A stretch of DNA of 50,507 bases from Acidimicrobiaceae bacterium (GCA_028820455.1 JAPPJC010000052.1:21413-71919), one strand, 5' to 3'; positions 19,603-30,277 are shown, counted from the first letter of the stretch. Made by a program: numbers and translations. Notes: a model not told the origin generated them from the sequence alone.

Positions 19603-20790
19603 ATGGCCAAGGAGAAGTTCGACCGGAGTAAGCCGCACATCAATGTTGGGACAATGGGACACATCGATCATGGCAAGACAACGCTAACAGCAGCTATCAC
19701 CAAGGTGTTGTCAGAAAATGTCGACGGAACCAGCTTCACTCAGTTTGATGAGATCGACAACGCCCCTGAAGAACGTGAACGTGGAATAACCATCAATGTT
19801 GCACACGTGGAATATGAAACAGACAACCGTCATTATGCTCATGTGGACATGCCCGGCCATGCTGATTACATCAAAAACATGATCACTGGGGCTGCTCAGG
19901 TAGATGGTGCCATATTGGTGGTGTCCGCAGCAGACGGGCCGATGCCGCAAACGCGTGAGCATGTTTTGCTGGCACGTCAGGTGGGTGTACCACGTATCAT
20001 TGTCGCCCTCAACAAAGTGGATGTAGTCGATGATGAGGAACTGCTTGAACTAGTTGAACTGGAAGTCCGTGAACTTCTCAATGAGTATGAGTTCCCAGGA
20101 GATGACACCCCGGTGATCGGAGTATCCGCTCTTAAAGCTTTGGAAGGCGATAGTGAAGCTGCTGCTGGCATTCTTGAACTCATGGCAGAGGTTGACAGCT
20201 ACATCCCAACCCCTGAACGTGACATCGACAAGCCTTTCCTAATGCCGATAGAGGACGTATTCTCCATTACCGGTAGGGGCACGGTAGTAACTGGAAGGGT
20301 GGAACTGGGTATAGTGAACTCCGGTGATGAGATAGAAATCGTTGGCATAGAAAAAACTCGAAAGACCACCTGCACTGGTGTGGAAATGTTCCGTAAGATC
20401 CTCGACCGTGGTGAAGCAGGCGACAACATAGGCGTTTTGCTGCGTGGCATCGACAAGGACGAAGTACAGCGTGGTCAGGTTCTGGCAGCACCCGGGAGTA
20501 TCACACCTCACACAGAGTTCGAAGCCAGAATATATGTACTCAGCAAAGAAGAAGGCGGACGTCACAAGCCGTTCTTCTCGAATTACAGGCCACAGTTCTA
20601 CTTCCGCACCACCGACGTGACCGGCACGATCAATCTCTCCGAAGGGGTTGAAATGTGCATGCCCGGCGATAACACGGATATACATGTCGATCTGATCAGT
20701 CCGATCGCCATGGATGAAGGCTTACGTTTTGCTATCCGTGAAGGTGGTCGCACTGTTGGTGCTGGCTCAGTGACTAAAATCATCAAGTAG
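19603..20790 (+). CDS. tuf: Elongation factor Tu
   Basis: 395 residues with GHIDHGKT, the switch II motif DMPGHADY and NKVD, then beta-barrel domains II and III ending [10 protein letters not shown]-Tu carries aminoacyl-tRNA to the ribosome. A clear AGGAG precedes the ATG. rpsJ follows after 7 bases, so tuf and rpsJ are probably cotranscribed. Confidence 0.98.
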   Translation: MAKEKFDRSKPHINVGTMGHIDHGKTTLTAAITKVLSENVDGTSFTQFDEIDNAPEERERGITINVAHVEYETDNRHYAHVDMPGHADYIKNMITGAAQVDGAILVVSAADGPMPQTREHVLLARQVGVPRIIVALNKVDVVDDEELLELVELEVRELLNEYEFPGDDTPVIGVSALKALEGDSEAAAGILELMAEVDSYIPTPERDIDKPFLMPIEDVFSITGRGTVVTGRVELGIVNSGDEIEIVGIEKTRKTTCTGVEMFRKILDRGEAGDNIGVLLRGIDKDEVQRGQVLAAPGSITPHTEFEARIYVLSKEEGGRHKPFFSNYRPQFYFRTTDVTGTINLSEGVEMCMPGDNTDIHVDLISPIAMDEGLRFAIREGGRTVGAGSVTKIIK

Positions 20791-20797
20791 GTTACTC

Positions 20798-21121
20798 ATG
20801 CCGCCGACCAAGCATTTGGTAAGAATTCGCCTGAAAGCTTACGACCATGAAATCTTAGATCAGTCAACCAAAAAGATCGTTGAAACCGTTAAGCGCACAC
20901 ACACGGCTTTTCGGGGGCCGGTGCCACTTCCCACGGAGAAACACCGTTACACGGTGGTAAGGTCACCGTTCAAAGACAAGGACTCACGCGAACATTTTGA
21001 AATGCACATTCACAAACGCTTGTTCGATATCCTAGCCCCCTCGAAAAAGACGGTGGACACTCTTCAGCGTTTGGATGTGCCCGCGGGTGTGGACATTGAA
21101 ATAAAAGTCCAGCAAGTCTAA
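20798..21121 (+). CDS. rpsJ: Ribosomal protein uS10
   Basis: 107 residues, near the usual 102. Contains the S10 core from [14 protein letters not shown] to the C-terminal [10 protein letters not shown]10 also binds NusB in antitermination. It normally leads the S10 operon, but here an opposed permease gene separates it from rplC. A 15-bp tandem duplication spans its stop codon. Confidence 0.97.
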   Translation: MPPTKHLVRIRLKAYDHEILDQSTKKIVETVKRTHTAFRGPVPLPTEKHRYTVVRSPFKDKDSREHFEMHIHKRLFDILAPSKKTVDTLQRLDVPAGVDIEIKVQQV

Positions 21122-21134
21122 GTCCAGCAAGTCC
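21105..21134 (+). repeat. 15-bp tandem duplication over the rpsJ stop codon
   Basis: Copies at 21105-21119 and 21120-21134 begin AAGTCCAGCAAGTC and differ at the last base only. The stop TAA lies at the junction, so the protein is unchanged. The following 130 bases contain more imperfect repeats, such as AGAGACTCT twice. Confidence 0.85.
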
Positions 21135-21266
21135 GGAAACAAATCCGGATTGGAAACAAAACAAAAACCTAGAAGAGACTCTAAACCTAAGAGCTAAGAG
21201 ACTCTGAAGAAAAACCTGAAAACTAGGAAGAAACTTGGAATCGAAACACAAAATCGATCAGATTGA

Positions 21267-22565
21267 TCACTTTTTGGCGTCTTCGTTGCTGACGGCGGCT
21301 TTTTCATGTTCGTCGTCTTCTTGAATATCCGGAAGTTGTTGCTTGTTTCTGGCTGCGTGCCAACTTGAAAGCCAGGCTTGCAACGTAGCAGCGCATGGCA
21401 AAGACAGAAAGGCACCCACCACCCCGAGCAGTGTTATGCCGACAAACACTGAGCCAAAAGCTACAGCCACATGCAGCTTCATAGTGTGTGCTGTGACTCT
21501 TGGAGCAAAAACATAATTCTCTACTTGTTGGTACAGTACAACCACAATCAGGGTCCATAATGCTGTTTGTGGGTGTTCGGGATTATCGAGCAGAGTTACG
21601 ATGATCGGCATTACTCCAGCTATATAAGTACCCACCGCTGGTATGAACTGCGAGATTATGCCCACCCACAATGCTAACGTAAGCGGGGAAGGCACATCAA
21701 GCACAATGAAAGCGATCCAATGGAATATGGAGGATATTGCAGATAAGGCCATCCGGGAGTAAATGTATCCACCCGTTTTGTTGATAGCCAAGTCCCAGAT
21801 ATTCAGGAGCATGGTTTTATAGGCAGGGTCTAATGACGACACGATCAAACGCCGCAATTTAGGGCCATCGGCTACCAGATAAAAAGTGAATAACAATCCT
21901 GCCAAAACATGCACTAATATTTTTGTTATGGAAACTGTTGCATCAAAGATGCCAGGCCCCAGCTGTTCGGCAAGGGTTTGCATATTGTCTGTGTTGATAA
22001 GGCGTTCACGCAATTTGTCAAAGCTGACATCAAGGTTGAAGTTGTCTTTTAGTTGCTCTTGAATTTTGTCTATATAACCTGGAGCTTGTTCTATCAAATT
22101 GCTGGTCTCCAGAACTACGACTCTTCCTACCGCGGTTATCATGGCAAGAACTCCGATAGCTCCCAGCAAAAAAACTATAGTAGTACCCAAATAACGTTTT
22201 ACTCCCCGCTTTTGTAACACGTTGACGGCTGGTTCAATAGCGAATGACAGGAATAGTGAAGCGACGAGCATGGTCAAGATATCTCCAAGCACTCTGACCA
22301 AGCCGGTAAAATAAAAAGCACCGAGAGCGGAGAGCCAAAAAAAGATGATACCCCGCTTCACCCATGGTGGCAGGCGGGTGTTTTCTGTGGGTTCGACTAA
22401 GTTACTGCTGTCGGTTGCAGATGAGTTTTCACCTAAGGCCGCAGGAGAAACTTCATCTGCAAGTATGGTGGCCGTTTTCTTTGTTTCTTTTGCAGGTGTG
22501 TTCGTCGAGTTTTCAGTTCGGGTTGTGCTTGCTGAGTCTTCGTTTCGGGATTCTGGTTTACTCAT
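21267..22565 (-). CDS. AI-2E family permease (PerM/YdiK-like)
   Basis: About 432 residues. An N-terminal Ser/Thr/Glu-rich cytoplasmic region (about 1-70) precedes several membrane segments and the family signature near the end (PAVGTYIAGVMPIIVTLL, then GVVGAFLSLPCAATLQAWL). The family includes putative exporters of AI-2 and Na+/H+ exchangers; substrate here is unknown. Start is taken at ATG 22565; a TTG at 22580 is possible and neither has a strong ribosome binding site. It lies opposite to and inside the S10 operon. Confidence 0.88.
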   Translation of the reverse strand: MSKPESRNEDSASTTRTENSTNTPAKETKKTATILADEVSPAALGENSSATDSSNLVEPTENTRLPPWVKRGIIFFWLSALGAFYFTGLVRVLGDILTMLVASLFLSFAIEPAVNVLQKRGVKRYLGTTIVFLLGAIGVLAMITAVGRVVVLETSNLIEQAPGYIDKIQEQLKDNFNLDVSFDKLRERLINTDNMQTLAEQLGPGIFDATVSITKILVHVLAGLLFTFYLVADGPKLRRLIVSSLDPAYKTMLLNIWDLAINKTGGYIYSRMALSAISSIFHWIAFIVLDVPSPLTLALWVGIISQFIPAVGTYIAGVMPIIVTLLDNPEHPQTALWTLIVVVLYQQVENYVFAPRVTAHTMKLHVAVAFGSVFVGITLLGVVGAFLSLPCAATLQAWLSSWHAARNKQQLPDIQEDDEHEKAAVSNEDAKK

Positions 22566-22958
22566 CTGTGACACCGTCAAGTTTTAGATCAATTTGGCAA
22601 GATTCAACAATTGTAGCAAGTTGGGGTAGCAAGTTGAGCCTTTTCCAGTTTGAGGTTGATAATTATCAAAGCCTGAGCTAGTCTAGCTTTTCCTTGCGTC
22701 TCTTTGCTGCTGTGGTTTATATGGATATGGTTGTATTCATCGCTGATGCAACTTACTAATTCCCTATAATTCAGTTGTAAAACGACGTTGGTTATGATAG
22801 TTTTAAAAGTTCGTAGTATATTTATTTGAGTTTAGTATTTGTTCACGAACCCTACAAGGGATTGGCGTATACGTGGGTGTTTTTGCGCGTTCTACGTTCT
22901 AAGAAATTGCATGGTTTACTTTCGTGGGCGAACCTCGGTAGAGATGTCAGGACACAGT
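22566..22958 (+). promoter_or_regulatory. Intergenic region with likely rplC promoter
   Basis: About 390 bases without a gene. Because the S10 operon is cut off from rpsJ by the opposed permease, rplC needs its own promoter here. A perfect TATAAT at 22765-22770 and a TATGAT at 22793-22798 (with TTCAGT 17 bases upstream at 22770-22775) are candidate -10 boxes; no strong -35 is seen. A promoter for the permease gene should also lie here, on the other strand. Confidence 0.35.
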
Positions 22959-23597
22959 ATGGCTACAAAGGCGATTGTGGGTTCCAAGGTAGGCATGACC
23001 CAAGTATGGGATGCCGACAATAATGTTATTCCAGTCACTGTATTACACGTTGAGCCTTGTCGTGTAGTTGGGATCAAGACACCCGAAAAGGATAGTTATA
23101 GTGCTATTCAGGTGACCTCCGGTTTTATCGATGTCGCAAGACTTTCCAAGCCGGAAGCAGGACATTTCAAACGAGCCGGAGTAGAGCCAGGGCCTAGACT
23201 TCTTGAGCTGCGTCTTGACGATGTGAGCAAATTTTCCGTAGGTCAACAGATTGGCGTAGATCTACTCAACGCAGGCGAGAAGGTCGACGTCACAGGAGTT
23301 TCCAAAGGTAAAGGTTTCACTGGAGTAATGAAGCGCCACGGTTTTAGTGGTCAGCCTGCTGGGCATGGAGCCCACAAGGTACATAGAAAGCCTGGAGCTA
23401 TAGGGCAATGCGCTACTCCGTCACGTGTATTCAAAGGCAAAAAAATGCCGGGACGAGCTGGAGGCAAACGAGTTACCATACTCAATTTGGAAGTCGTAAA
23501 AGCTGATCCGGATGCACAGGTGCTGCTGGTCAAGGGTGCGGTTCCTGGGCCACAAGGTGGCACTGTGGTAGTCCGTGACGCTGTAAAAGGAGGATGA
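22959..23597 (+). CDS. rplC: Ribosomal protein uL3
   Basis: 212 residues from ATG 22959 (MATKAIVGSKVGMTQ), with AGGA six bases upstream; an ATG at 22944 is also in frame. The segment SGQPAGHGAHKVHRKPGAIG near the peptidyl-transferase loop is intact. First gene of the displaced S10 operon. Confidence 0.95.
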   Translation: MATKAIVGSKVGMTQVWDADNNVIPVTVLHVEPCRVVGIKTPEKDSYSAIQVTSGFIDVARLSKPEAGHFKRAGVEPGPRLLELRLDDVSKFSVGQQIGVDLLNAGEKVDVTGVSKGKGFTGVMKRHGFSGQPAGHGAHKVHRKPGAIGQCATPSRVFKGKKMPGRAGGKRVTILNLEVVKADPDAQVLLVKGAVPGPQGGTVVVRDAVKGG

Positions 23598-23603
23598 AGG
23601 GGG

Positions 23604-24335
23604 GTGTCTACCGTCGAATTGCTGAATCAAACGGGTGAATCTGTGGGGAGTGTGACCCTAGCCGATGCTACGTTTTGCATCGAACCGCGTGCAGATGTCA
23701 TGTACCAGGTGGTGACCGCTCAGCTGGCAGCGCGTAGGGCAGGCACACATAGCACCAAAACTCGCGCTGAAATAGCTGGAGGTAGTGCTAAACCTTGGCG
23801 TCAGAAAGGCACAGGTCGCGCTCGACATGGTTCCACTCGTTCTCCGCAGTGGCGTGGAGGTGGAGTAGCACATGGCCCTAGACCCCGTAGCCATCGTCAG
23901 CGGACACCCAAGAAGATGAAACGTCTAGCTTTAGCATCAGCATTGTCGGATCGGGCTCAAAATCAAAGTGTGATAGTAGTGGATCATTGGGATTTCCCTT
24001 CGCCTAGCACGAAACAAGCAATCAAAGCCCTTGATGCCATCGGTGCTTCCGGCAAGGTTTTGGTAGTGCTTGGAGATGACGATATAGAAGCTTGGAAAAG
24101 CTTTAGGAACCTCAATGCAGTGCATTGTATTCGTGTTGGTGAATTAAACACCTACGATGTGCTCAACAGTGATGTACTAGTGTTTACATCCGCTACTTTA
24201 CCCGGCGATTCCGACTATTCGACTGCTCCTGATGACAGTGACCGAACCAATGAGGAAGCCGTTGAAGAACTCATCAACGAAGAGACTCCTGCCGAGACTG
24301 ATAGTGAGTCTGTTAGTGAAGAACAAAATGCGTGA
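23604..24335 (+). CDS. rplD: Ribosomal protein uL4 with acidic tail
   Basis: 243 residues from GTG 23604. The L4 core ([27 protein letters not shown] in the tunnel loop) ends near residue 205 and is followed by about 35 Asp/Glu/Ser-rich residues not found in the typical protein. L4 lines the exit tunnel and represses the S10 operon in enterobacteria. It overlaps rplW by 8 bases. Confidence 0.95.
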   Translation: MSTVELLNQTGESVGSVTLADATFCIEPRADVMYQVVTAQLAARRAGTHSTKTRAEIAGGSAKPWRQKGTGRARHGSTRSPQWRGGGVAHGPRPRSHRQRTPKKMKRLALASALSDRAQNQSVIVVDHWDFPSPSTKQAIKALDAIGASGKVLVVLGDDDIEAWKSFRNLNAVHCIRVGELNTYDVLNSDVLVFTSATLPGDSDYSTAPDDSDRTNEEAVEELINEETPAETDSESVSEEQNA

Positions 24336-24618
24336 CCACCGTAATGTGATTCTTCGTCCTGTCGTATCCGAGAAGAGCTACGCCCTTCTCGAGGATAACG
24401 TTTATACTTTCGAGGTGGCTCTAGGCGCATCGAAGCCTGAAATCCGTTTTGCTGTGGAAGAGTTGTTCGGGGTTTCGGTGGTGAAAGTCAACACACTCCG
24501 TCGTAAGGGCAAGCAGCGTCGAAATCGCCGTACCAACAAGATAGGTCGTCGCCCAGACTCCAAACGAGCTTTGGTCACTCTCGCTGCTGGTGATTCGATT
24601 GACGTGTTCGAGGTTTGA
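24328..24618 (+). CDS. rplW: Ribosomal protein uL23
   Basis: 96 residues, [21 protein letters not shown] to FEV, the usual length. L23 sits at the tunnel exit and docks trigger factor and SRP. I start it at ATG 24328, inside the end of rplD, because the family begins there. Confidence 0.95.
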   Translation: MRDHRNVILRPVVSEKSYALLEDNVYTFEVALGASKPEIRFAVEELFGVSVVKVNTLRRKGKQRRNRRTNKIGRRPDSKRALVTLAAGDSIDVFEV

Positions 24619-24620
24619 AC

Positions 24621-25457
24621 GTGGCTGTTCGTAAACGTAAACCTTCAAGTCCAGGACGTCGTGGTCAAACGGTGTCAGATTTTTCTGAAGTTACCCGTTC
24701 GTCTCCTGAACGTAGCCTTCTTGTGAAACAGTCGTCCACCGGTGGACGTAACAATCATGGACGTAAAACTTCCCGTCACCGCGGTGGAGGCCATAAGCAG
24801 CGTTACCGTAGGGTTGATTTCAAGCGCACTAAAGACGGTGTGCCAGCCACGGTTGCTGCCATTGAATATGACCCCAACCGCACATGCCGCATTGCGTTAT
24901 TGCATTATCATGACGGCGAGAAACGATATATTCTTGCCCCTGATGGGGTTGAAGTGGGCCACCTTTTGGTTTCAGGGAAAAACGCTGACATCCGCCCCGG
25001 CAATGCTATGGAGCTGCGCTACATACCGGTTGGTATGGTGATCCACAACGTGGAATTAAGGCCAGGTGGCGGGGGACGTTTGGGGCGCAGTGCGGGTACC
25101 AGCATACAGTTGGTGGCTAAAGAAAATCAGTATGCCACTTTACGTTTGCCCAGCACAGAGGTGCGCAGGGTGTTGCTGGATTGCCGAGCCACAATAGGTG
25201 AAGTAGGCAATGCTGAGCATGAACTGATCAAGTTAGGCAAAGCAGGTCGTAATCGTTGGAAGGGTGTACGTCCTCAAACTCGGGGGGTGGCTATGAACCC
25301 CGTGGATCATCCTCTCGGCGGTGGTGAAGGAAAATCTTCAGGTGGGCGTCATCCTGTGTCTCCCTGGGGTAAACCTGAAGCTCGAACTCGTAGTCGCAAG
25401 AAAAAATCAGACATGTTGATTGTCCGCCGTCGTCGGACGCGCAATTCGCGGAGGTAG
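24621..25457 (+). CDS. rplB: Ribosomal protein uL2
   Basis: 278 residues from GTG 24621 ([15 protein letters not shown]), with GAGG 7 bases upstream. The C-terminal rRNA loop [28 protein letters not shown] with the key histidine is intact. Needed for subunit joining and peptidyl transfer. Confidence 0.97.
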   Translation: MAVRKRKPSSPGRRGQTVSDFSEVTRSSPERSLLVKQSSTGGRNNHGRKTSRHRGGGHKQRYRRVDFKRTKDGVPATVAAIEYDPNRTCRIALLHYHDGEKRYILAPDGVEVGHLLVSGKNADIRPGNAMELRYIPVGMVIHNVELRPGGGGRLGRSAGTSIQLVAKENQYATLRLPSTEVRRVLLDCRATIGEVGNAEHELIKLGKAGRNRWKGVRPQTRGVAMNPVDHPLGGGEGKSSGGRHPVSPWGKPEARTRSRKKKSDMLIVRRRRTRNSRR

Positions 25458-25461
25458 TATT

Positions 25462-25737
25462 ATGCCCCGAAGCCTTAAGAAGGGACCTTTTGTCGATCGC
25501 CATCTTCTCAAGAAAATAGACGATCTCAATGACCTCAACGAGAAGCGGGTGGTCAAAACCTGGTCACGTCGTTCTACTATCATCCCCGATATGGTAGGCC
25601 ATACATTAGCGGTTCACGATGGCCGTAAGCATATCCCCGTCTATATCACTGAATCCATGGTCGGCCACAAGCTAGGCGAGTTCGCCCCAACACGCACATT
25701 CCGTTTTCACGCTGGTCAAGAACGAGGAGCTAGGTAG
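25462..25737 (+). CDS. rpsS: Ribosomal protein uS19
   Basis: 91 residues from ATG 25462 ([12 protein letters not shown]), with GGAGG 7 bases upstream. Normal length; includes HNGRK-like [13 protein letters not shown]. Lies in the 30S head. Confidence 0.97.
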   Translation: MPRSLKKGPFVDRHLLKKIDDLNDLNEKRVVKTWSRRSTIIPDMVGHTLAVHDGRKHIPVYITESMVGHKLGEFAPTRTFRFHAGQERGAR

Positions 25738-25740
25738 CCG

Positions 25741-26529
25741 ATGGCTGATGCCAGTATTTCTTCAACGCAACGACCCAGCGTGCAAGCTCATGCTTATCAT
25801 GTGCGTAACTCTGCTTACAAAGCTCGTGAAGTGCTTAATCTCATCAGGGGAAAAAGCTATGCGGATGCGAACGATATTTTGACTTTCTCCTCTCGAGCTA
25901 TTGCAAAAAAGATCAACAAAGTATTGAATTCGGCGGTTGCCAACGCTGAACACAACAGCGGTTTCAACGCAGACGAATTATACGTTTCAGGTTGCTATGC
26001 CAATGAAGGCCCAACCCTTAAGCGTTGGCGTCCACGAGCTCAAGGTCGAGCTTCACCTATTTTGAAGCGTAGCTGTCATATTACTGTCATAGTAAGCAGA
26101 TATAGTGAGGAACAACTTGACAATATGCGTGAACGCGGTCTTACGCGCACCCCGAAAGCTGCAGCCGAGTCTCGCAAACGCAGGGTAGCCCGTTCGCGTG
26201 AAGTGCAAGAAACAACTCAAACCCCTGAAGTCGCTGCTGTTGCAGCAGCGACGGATTCCCGTGTGGCTGCGAATGATGCTGAGGTGGAGCAGGTTGATGC
26301 TGATGCGAGTGCAACTATCGATACTGTCACAGACGAAACCAGCGTTTCCGAGGACAGCGAGACCAGTGATTACACTACTGATGTCGATGCGGTCAACGAC
26401 CCGAACGATGTCGATGGCAACAGCACTGACACTGACAATGCCAACGGCAGTGCTGATGACGACAATCAAGACGAATCCGGTTCTTCCGGCCAGGAGCCTG
26501 AGGGCAGCTCCGCTGAGAAAACGGTATAA
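25741..26529 (+). CDS. rplV: Ribosomal protein uL22 with long acidic tail
   Basis: 262 residues, roughly double the usual 110-130. The L22 core (to about residue 125, including [20 protein letters not shown]) is normal. It is followed by a basic stretch and then about 95 residues very rich in Asp, Glu, Ser, Thr and Asn, expected to be disordered. L22 helps form the exit tunnel. Similar tails occur on neighbouring S3 and L4. Confidence 0.95.
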   Translation: MADASISSTQRPSVQAHAYHVRNSAYKAREVLNLIRGKSYADANDILTFSSRAIAKKINKVLNSAVANAEHNSGFNADELYVSGCYANEGPTLKRWRPRAQGRASPILKRSCHITVIVSRYSEEQLDNMRERGLTRTPKAAAESRKRRVARSREVQETTQTPEVAAVAAATDSRVAANDAEVEQVDADASATIDTVTDETSVSEDSETSDYTTDVDAVNDPNDVDGNSTDTDNANGSADDDNQDESGSSGQEPEGSSAEKTV

Positions 26530-26556
26530 GAAGGGAAGTCAAAGAAGGGAAGTCAA
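26529..26556 (+). repeat. 14-bp tandem duplication of the rpsC ribosome binding site
   Basis: AGAAGGGAAGTCAA occurs twice in a row (26529-26542 and 26543-26556), so two GAAGGGAAG elements precede the rpsC start codon. The second copy ends on the first base of the ATG. Confidence 0.85.
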
Positions 26557-27536
26557 TGGGCCAGAAGATTAATCCTTATGGATTTCGCCTCGGGATAACC
26601 ACCGAGTGGAAGAGTAGATGGTTTGCTGATCGTCAGGAATATGCCGCCAACGTCATCGAAGACTGGCAGATACGAGACTATATCAACACACAGTTACCAT
26701 ATGCTGCTATCAGCAGGGTTGAAGTGGAACGTTCGCGAGATCGACTACAAGTAGACGTACACACAGCGCGCCCTGGAGTGGTTATCGGTAGAGGCGGATC
26801 TGAAGCCGACAGGCTTCGTAGTGGCCTTACCAAAATCGGAGGCAATCCTAAAGTACAGCTCAACATAGTTGAGATAAAGCAACCAGAATTAGACGCTGCT
26901 CTTGTAGCTCAAAGCATAGCCGACCATCTAGTTGGACGGGTGGCATTCAGAAGAGCGATGAAACGAGCCGTTCAAAACGCTATGAAGGCTAACGCCTTGG
27001 GCATACGCGTGCAATGTTCGGGTCGGTTGGGTGGGTCTGATATGGCTCGCACCGAATGGTATCGTGAGGGACGGGTGCCGTTGCAAACTCTTCGCGCTGA
27101 CGTGGATTACGGATTTCGTGAAGCACATACCACTTACGGTCGTATCGGAGTAAAAGTTTGGCTTTACAAAGGTGACATACTTTCCTACCGTAGAGTATCT
27201 CAGGATAAGGCCACCAAGGAAGCAGCTATGGCGGTGGGGGCTACTTCGGGTTCGAAGTCGCGCTTACGTAAGATTGTGTCGTCTTCGGCTGCTCGCCGCC
27301 GTGATCAAGGAACTCAAACCGACAGTGAGGATTCTCCGCAGCTTAAAACAGAAGAAGCCCCCGAGTTAGCTCAGCTACTTGAAGAGGAAGCTTCTATCAT
27401 GGAGTCTGCTGAAGGGCGAACAACCACCAGGCAAACGCCTACTGAAGGTCATATATCCGCGCCACAAACCGTCGTAAATGACCAAGGCCCTGATGCTGAA
27501 GGCTCCGATTCCGGGTTGAGCTCCTCTACTGAGTGA
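26556..27536 (+). CDS. rpsC: Ribosomal protein uS3 with C-terminal extension
   Basis: 326 residues against the usual 210-270. KH domain ([17 protein letters not shown]) and C-terminal S3 domain up to about residue 215 are normal; a Glu/Ser/Thr/Gln-rich tail of about 100 residues follows. S3 guards mRNA entry and has helicase-like action. A 152-base gap follows, unusual inside this operon. Confidence 0.96.
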   Translation: MGQKINPYGFRLGITTEWKSRWFADRQEYAANVIEDWQIRDYINTQLPYAAISRVEVERSRDRLQVDVHTARPGVVIGRGGSEADRLRSGLTKIGGNPKVQLNIVEIKQPELDAALVAQSIADHLVGRVAFRRAMKRAVQNAMKANALGIRVQCSGRLGGSDMARTEWYREGRVPLQTLRADVDYGFREAHTTYGRIGVKVWLYKGDILSYRRVSQDKATKEAAMAVGATSGSKSRLRKIVSSSAARRRDQGTQTDSEDSPQLKTEEAPELAQLLEEEASIMESAEGRTTTRQTPTEGHISAPQTVVNDQGPDAEGSDSGLSSSTE

Positions 27537-27688
27537 ATCAATGCGTAAAGGACAACACGGTCTTGAATACCAACAAGCAATACTATCAGACAGCAATGAC
27601 TGTTGCTTTTTGCCGGTTCCGTTGTCACTGCTATTAGGGCATCTACGATACACCCATTTTCAATGCTACAAGTTCTAGGAAAATTCTT

Positions 27689-28111
27689 ATGCTCATGCCA
27701 AGGAAAGTCGCACACCGTAAACATCACCGAGGTCGAACAAAGGGAATTGCAAAGGGTGGTACTGCGGTAACTCATGGAGATTTCGGTATTCAGACTCTTG
27801 AGCCAGGTTGGATCACAGCTCGACAGATTGAAGCAGCTCGTGTGGCTATGACTCGCCATATAAAACGCGGTGGTAAAGTGTGGATCAATGTCTTTCCCGA
27901 TAAGCCGGTGACTCAAAAACCTGCTGAGACACGTATGGGTTCAGGTAAAGGAAACCCGGAGCATTGGGTTGCTGTTGTTCGTCCAGGACGTATACTTTTT
28001 GAGCTGACATTCCATGATAAGCAGATTGCCCGGGATGCTATCGATCGTGCTATCCAGAAACTACCCGTAAAAGCTCGTTTCGTCACTCGTTATGGGGGCT
28101 TTGATGAATAA
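27689..28111 (+). CDS. rplP: Ribosomal protein uL16
   Basis: 140 residues, [16 protein letters not shown] start and GGFDE end; normal length. L16 shapes the A-site binding region of the 50S subunit. The start could also be ATG 27695. The 3' end overlaps rpmC. Confidence 0.96.
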   Translation: MLMPRKVAHRKHHRGRTKGIAKGGTAVTHGDFGIQTLEPGWITARQIEAARVAMTRHIKRGGKVWINVFPDKPVTQKPAETRMGSGKGNPEHWVAVVRPGRILFELTFHDKQIARDAIDRAIQKLPVKARFVTRYGGFDE

Positions 28112-28328
28112 GAATAAATCGTTTGCAACGTTGGATGACGCCGATTTGGTCGAACGAATAGATGAATCCAGAGCGGAGCTTTTCAACTTGCGCTTCCAAT
28201 TCGCCACCGGTCAGCTCGATGACTCTTCCGCTGTTCAAAAAGGCACAAAAAAAGTAGCACGACTGCTTACCGAGTTGCGCAGCCGTGAGATAGCAGCAGC
28301 AGAAGCTCTAGAACGTCAAGAGCTGTAA
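28104..28328 (+). CDS. rpmC: Ribosomal protein uL29
   Basis: 74 residues from ATG 28104; overlaps the end of rplP by 8 bases, as expected for coupled translation. Contains [17 protein letters not shown], the L29 signature. In-frame ATG at 28092 is earlier but sits within the GGGGG ribosome binding region. Confidence 0.94.
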   Translation: MNKNKSFATLDDADLVERIDESRAELFNLRFQFATGQLDDSSAVQKGTKKVARLLTELRSREIAAAEALERQEL

Positions 28329-28334
28329 GTTTGC

Positions 28335-28694
28335 ATGGCTATGAGTTCAATTGAAAGTCATAAAGTTCGAGAGAGGTTTGCGATGGTAGATGGTATGACA
28401 ATGAAGAATGCCACAAAAGATGCTGCAACAGGAAAACCTTCACAACGTAACAGTCGTAAGACGCGTGAGGGAGTTGTGGTTTCAAATAGTATGGACAAAA
28501 CAGCGATCATAGCCACCACGAATAGGACGCGTCATCGCAGGTATGCCAAAACAGTACAAAAAACCACTCGTCTTGTGGTCCACGACGAAAAGAACGAATT
28601 AGGCATAGGTGACAGGGTGCGCATAGCTGAAACCAGGCCCCTGTCCAAAACCAAGCGTTGGCGAATTGTAAGAATACTGGAGCGTGCGAGGTGA
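28335..28694 (+). CDS. rpsQ: Ribosomal protein uS17 with N-terminal extension
   Basis: 119 residues; the S17 core ([16 protein letters not shown] to [11 protein letters not shown]) is the usual 80 or so, preceded by about 37 extra residues. ATG 28383 or 28398 could be the true start, which would shorten the extension. Overlaps rplN by 4 bases. Confidence 0.92.
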   Translation: MAMSSIESHKVRERFAMVDGMTMKNATKDAATGKPSQRNSRKTREGVVVSNSMDKTAIIATTNRTRHRRYAKTVQKTTRLVVHDEKNELGIGDRVRIAETRPLSKTKRWRIVRILERAR

Positions 28695-29059
28695 TACAAC
28701 AAGAATCGCGACTCCGCGTGGCTGACAACTCCGGGGCTAAAGAAGTACTGTGCATCAAGGTACTTGGGGGTTCACGCCGCCGTTATGCTTCGATCGGCGA
28801 TGTTTTCGTGGCCAGTGTTAAAGATGCTCTGCCGGCGGCAGCAGTGAGCAAAGGCGATGTAGTGCGTTGTGTGGTGGTACGTTCTAAGAAGGAAAAACGT
28901 CGTAGCGATGGCAGCTATATACGTTTTGATGAAAATGCTGCGGTGTTGCTCGATGATAACCAGCAGCCAAGGGGTACACGCATTTTCGGCCCGGTTGGAC
29001 GTGAACTACGGGACAAAAGATTCATGCGTATCGTCTCTTTAGCCCCTGAAGTTTTGTAG
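28691..29059 (+). CDS. rplN: Ribosomal protein uL14
   Basis: 122 residues from GTG 28691 ([18 protein letters not shown]), giving exactly the family length and a GTGA overlap with the rpsQ stop. The upstream frame would add non-family residues and is rejected. Confidence 0.96.
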   Translation: MIQQESRLRVADNSGAKEVLCIKVLGGSRRRYASIGDVFVASVKDALPAAAVSKGDVVRCVVVRSKKEKRRSDGSYIRFDENAAVLLDDNQQPRGTRIFGPVGRELRDKRFMRIVSLAPEVL

Positions 29060-29080
29060 GGTTTTGAGGAGGCTGTATAG

Positions 29081-29443
29081 ATGGCTGAACGTTCTCGTAG
29101 GTTAACCGGTCGCTCCGGCAGGTTGAAAAGGTCTATGAAAATCATAAAAGGAGACCGTGTGGCTGTGCTGTCGGGCAAAGACAGGGGTTTTACAGGTGTA
29201 GTTGAGCGGGCTATACCTCAGGAAGGCAGAGTAATCGTTGAAGGGGTTAATGTGGTTAACCGTCACCAGGCCCCTACTCGTAAGGTGCAACAGGGTGGTA
29301 TCATCGAAAAGACAATGCCTGTCGATGTTTCGAATGTTGCTGTATTGAGCCCTGTTGATGGTAGGCCCACCCGTGTGGGATACAGGTTCGACAGTGATGG
29401 CCGTAAGATCCGTATCTGCAAGCGTACGGAGGCTGATCTGTAA
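29081..29443 (+). CDS. rplX: Ribosomal protein uL24
   Basis: 120 residues with KOW motif KGDRVAVLSGKDRGFTGVV. An extension of about 17 basic residues precedes the common start MKIIKGD, whose ATG (29135) is an alternative. GAGGAGG upstream of 29081 supports the longer form. Overlaps rplE by one base (TAATG). Confidence 0.94.
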   Translation: MAERSRRLTGRSGRLKRSMKIIKGDRVAVLSGKDRGFTGVVERAIPQEGRVIVEGVNVVNRHQAPTRKVQQGGIIEKTMPVDVSNVAVLSPVDGRPTRVGYRFDSDGRKIRICKRTEADL

Positions 29444-30075
29444 TGGCTGATGGTAGAGTTTCTTCTTCGAAATCCAGCACTACAACCGCAACAGCCTCAA
29501 CAAGCAACGGCTTGCCCTCGCAGAGTTACAAGCCTAGGCTTAAGGCTATGTTCGACAGCGAGATTTGTTCGGATCTTCAAAAGCAGCTTGGCTTGCCCAA
29601 TATTATGATGGTGCCTAAACTCCACAAAATCGTCCTCAACATGGGTGTAGGTGGTACCAAAAATCAGGCCAGACTGTTGGAAGGTGCTATGGTGGACATG
29701 GCAGTGATCTCAGGCCAGAAGCCTGCTGTTACACGTGCCAGGTACTCTTTGGCTAGTTTCAAGCTTCGTGCCGGCATGGCTATTGGTTGTAAGGCCACAA
29801 TACGAGGAAACCGCATGTACGAGTTCTTTGATCGACTGGTAAACTTGGCCATTCCACGTATTCGTGATTTTAGGGGACTATCCCGGAAATCGTTTGACGG
29901 CAGTGGAAATTACACTTTCGGGATTACCGAGCAGCTGATCTTTCCAGAGATCAACTACGACTCGATAGACACTGTTCGAGGTATGGATGTAACCATTGTG
30001 ACAACCGCCAAATCCGATGAAGAGGCCAGAACTTTACTTGAAGCTCTTGGTTTTCCATTGCGGAGCGAAGGATAG
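29443..30075 (+). CDS. rplE: Ribosomal protein uL5
   Basis: 210 residues: a Ser/Thr-rich N-terminal extension of about 25 residues and then a normal L5 (YKPRLKAMFDSEI...). L5 binds 5S rRNA. Start at ATG 29443 overlaps the rplX stop. Confidence 0.95.
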   Translation: MADGRVSSSKSSTTTATASTSNGLPSQSYKPRLKAMFDSEICSDLQKQLGLPNIMMVPKLHKIVLNMGVGGTKNQARLLEGAMVDMAVISGQKPAVTRARYSLASFKLRAGMAIGCKATIRGNRMYEFFDRLVNLAIPRIRDFRGLSRKSFDGSGNYTFGITEQLIFPEINYDSIDTVRGMDVTIVTTAKSDEEARTLLEALGFPLRSEG

Positions 30076-30081
30076 CAAAAG

Positions 30082-30267
30082 ATGGCTAAAAGAGCTTTAA
30101 GCGAAAAACAACGACGCAAACCCAAGTATAAGTCGCAGGCATACACTAGGTGTCAGCGGTGCGGTAGACCCCGATCGGTGTATCGAAAATTTGGTTTGTG
30201 TCGGATATGTTTTCGACATTTGGCCCATGCAGGTGATCTGCCAGGCGTTAAAAAAGTGAGTTGGTAG
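30082..30267 (+). CDS. rpsN: Ribosomal protein uS14, zinc type
   Basis: 61 residues, the short zinc-binding form, with Cys24, Cys27, Cys40 and Cys43. This is the rpsZ type typical of the spc operon of Actinomycetota and Firmicutes. It starts 6 bases after rplE. Confidence 0.97.
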   Translation: MAKRALSEKQRRKPKYKSQAYTRCQRCGRPRSVYRKFGLCRICFRHLAHAGDLPGVKKVSW

Positions 30268-30277
30268 GGGCGACAAA

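Noticed and set aside
27541-27678. 44-codon frame and weak hairpin (AGCAA/TTGCT plus T run) between rpsC and rplP
   Set aside because: The frame has no ribosome binding site and the hairpin has only five pairs; a terminator inside this operon would be harmful.
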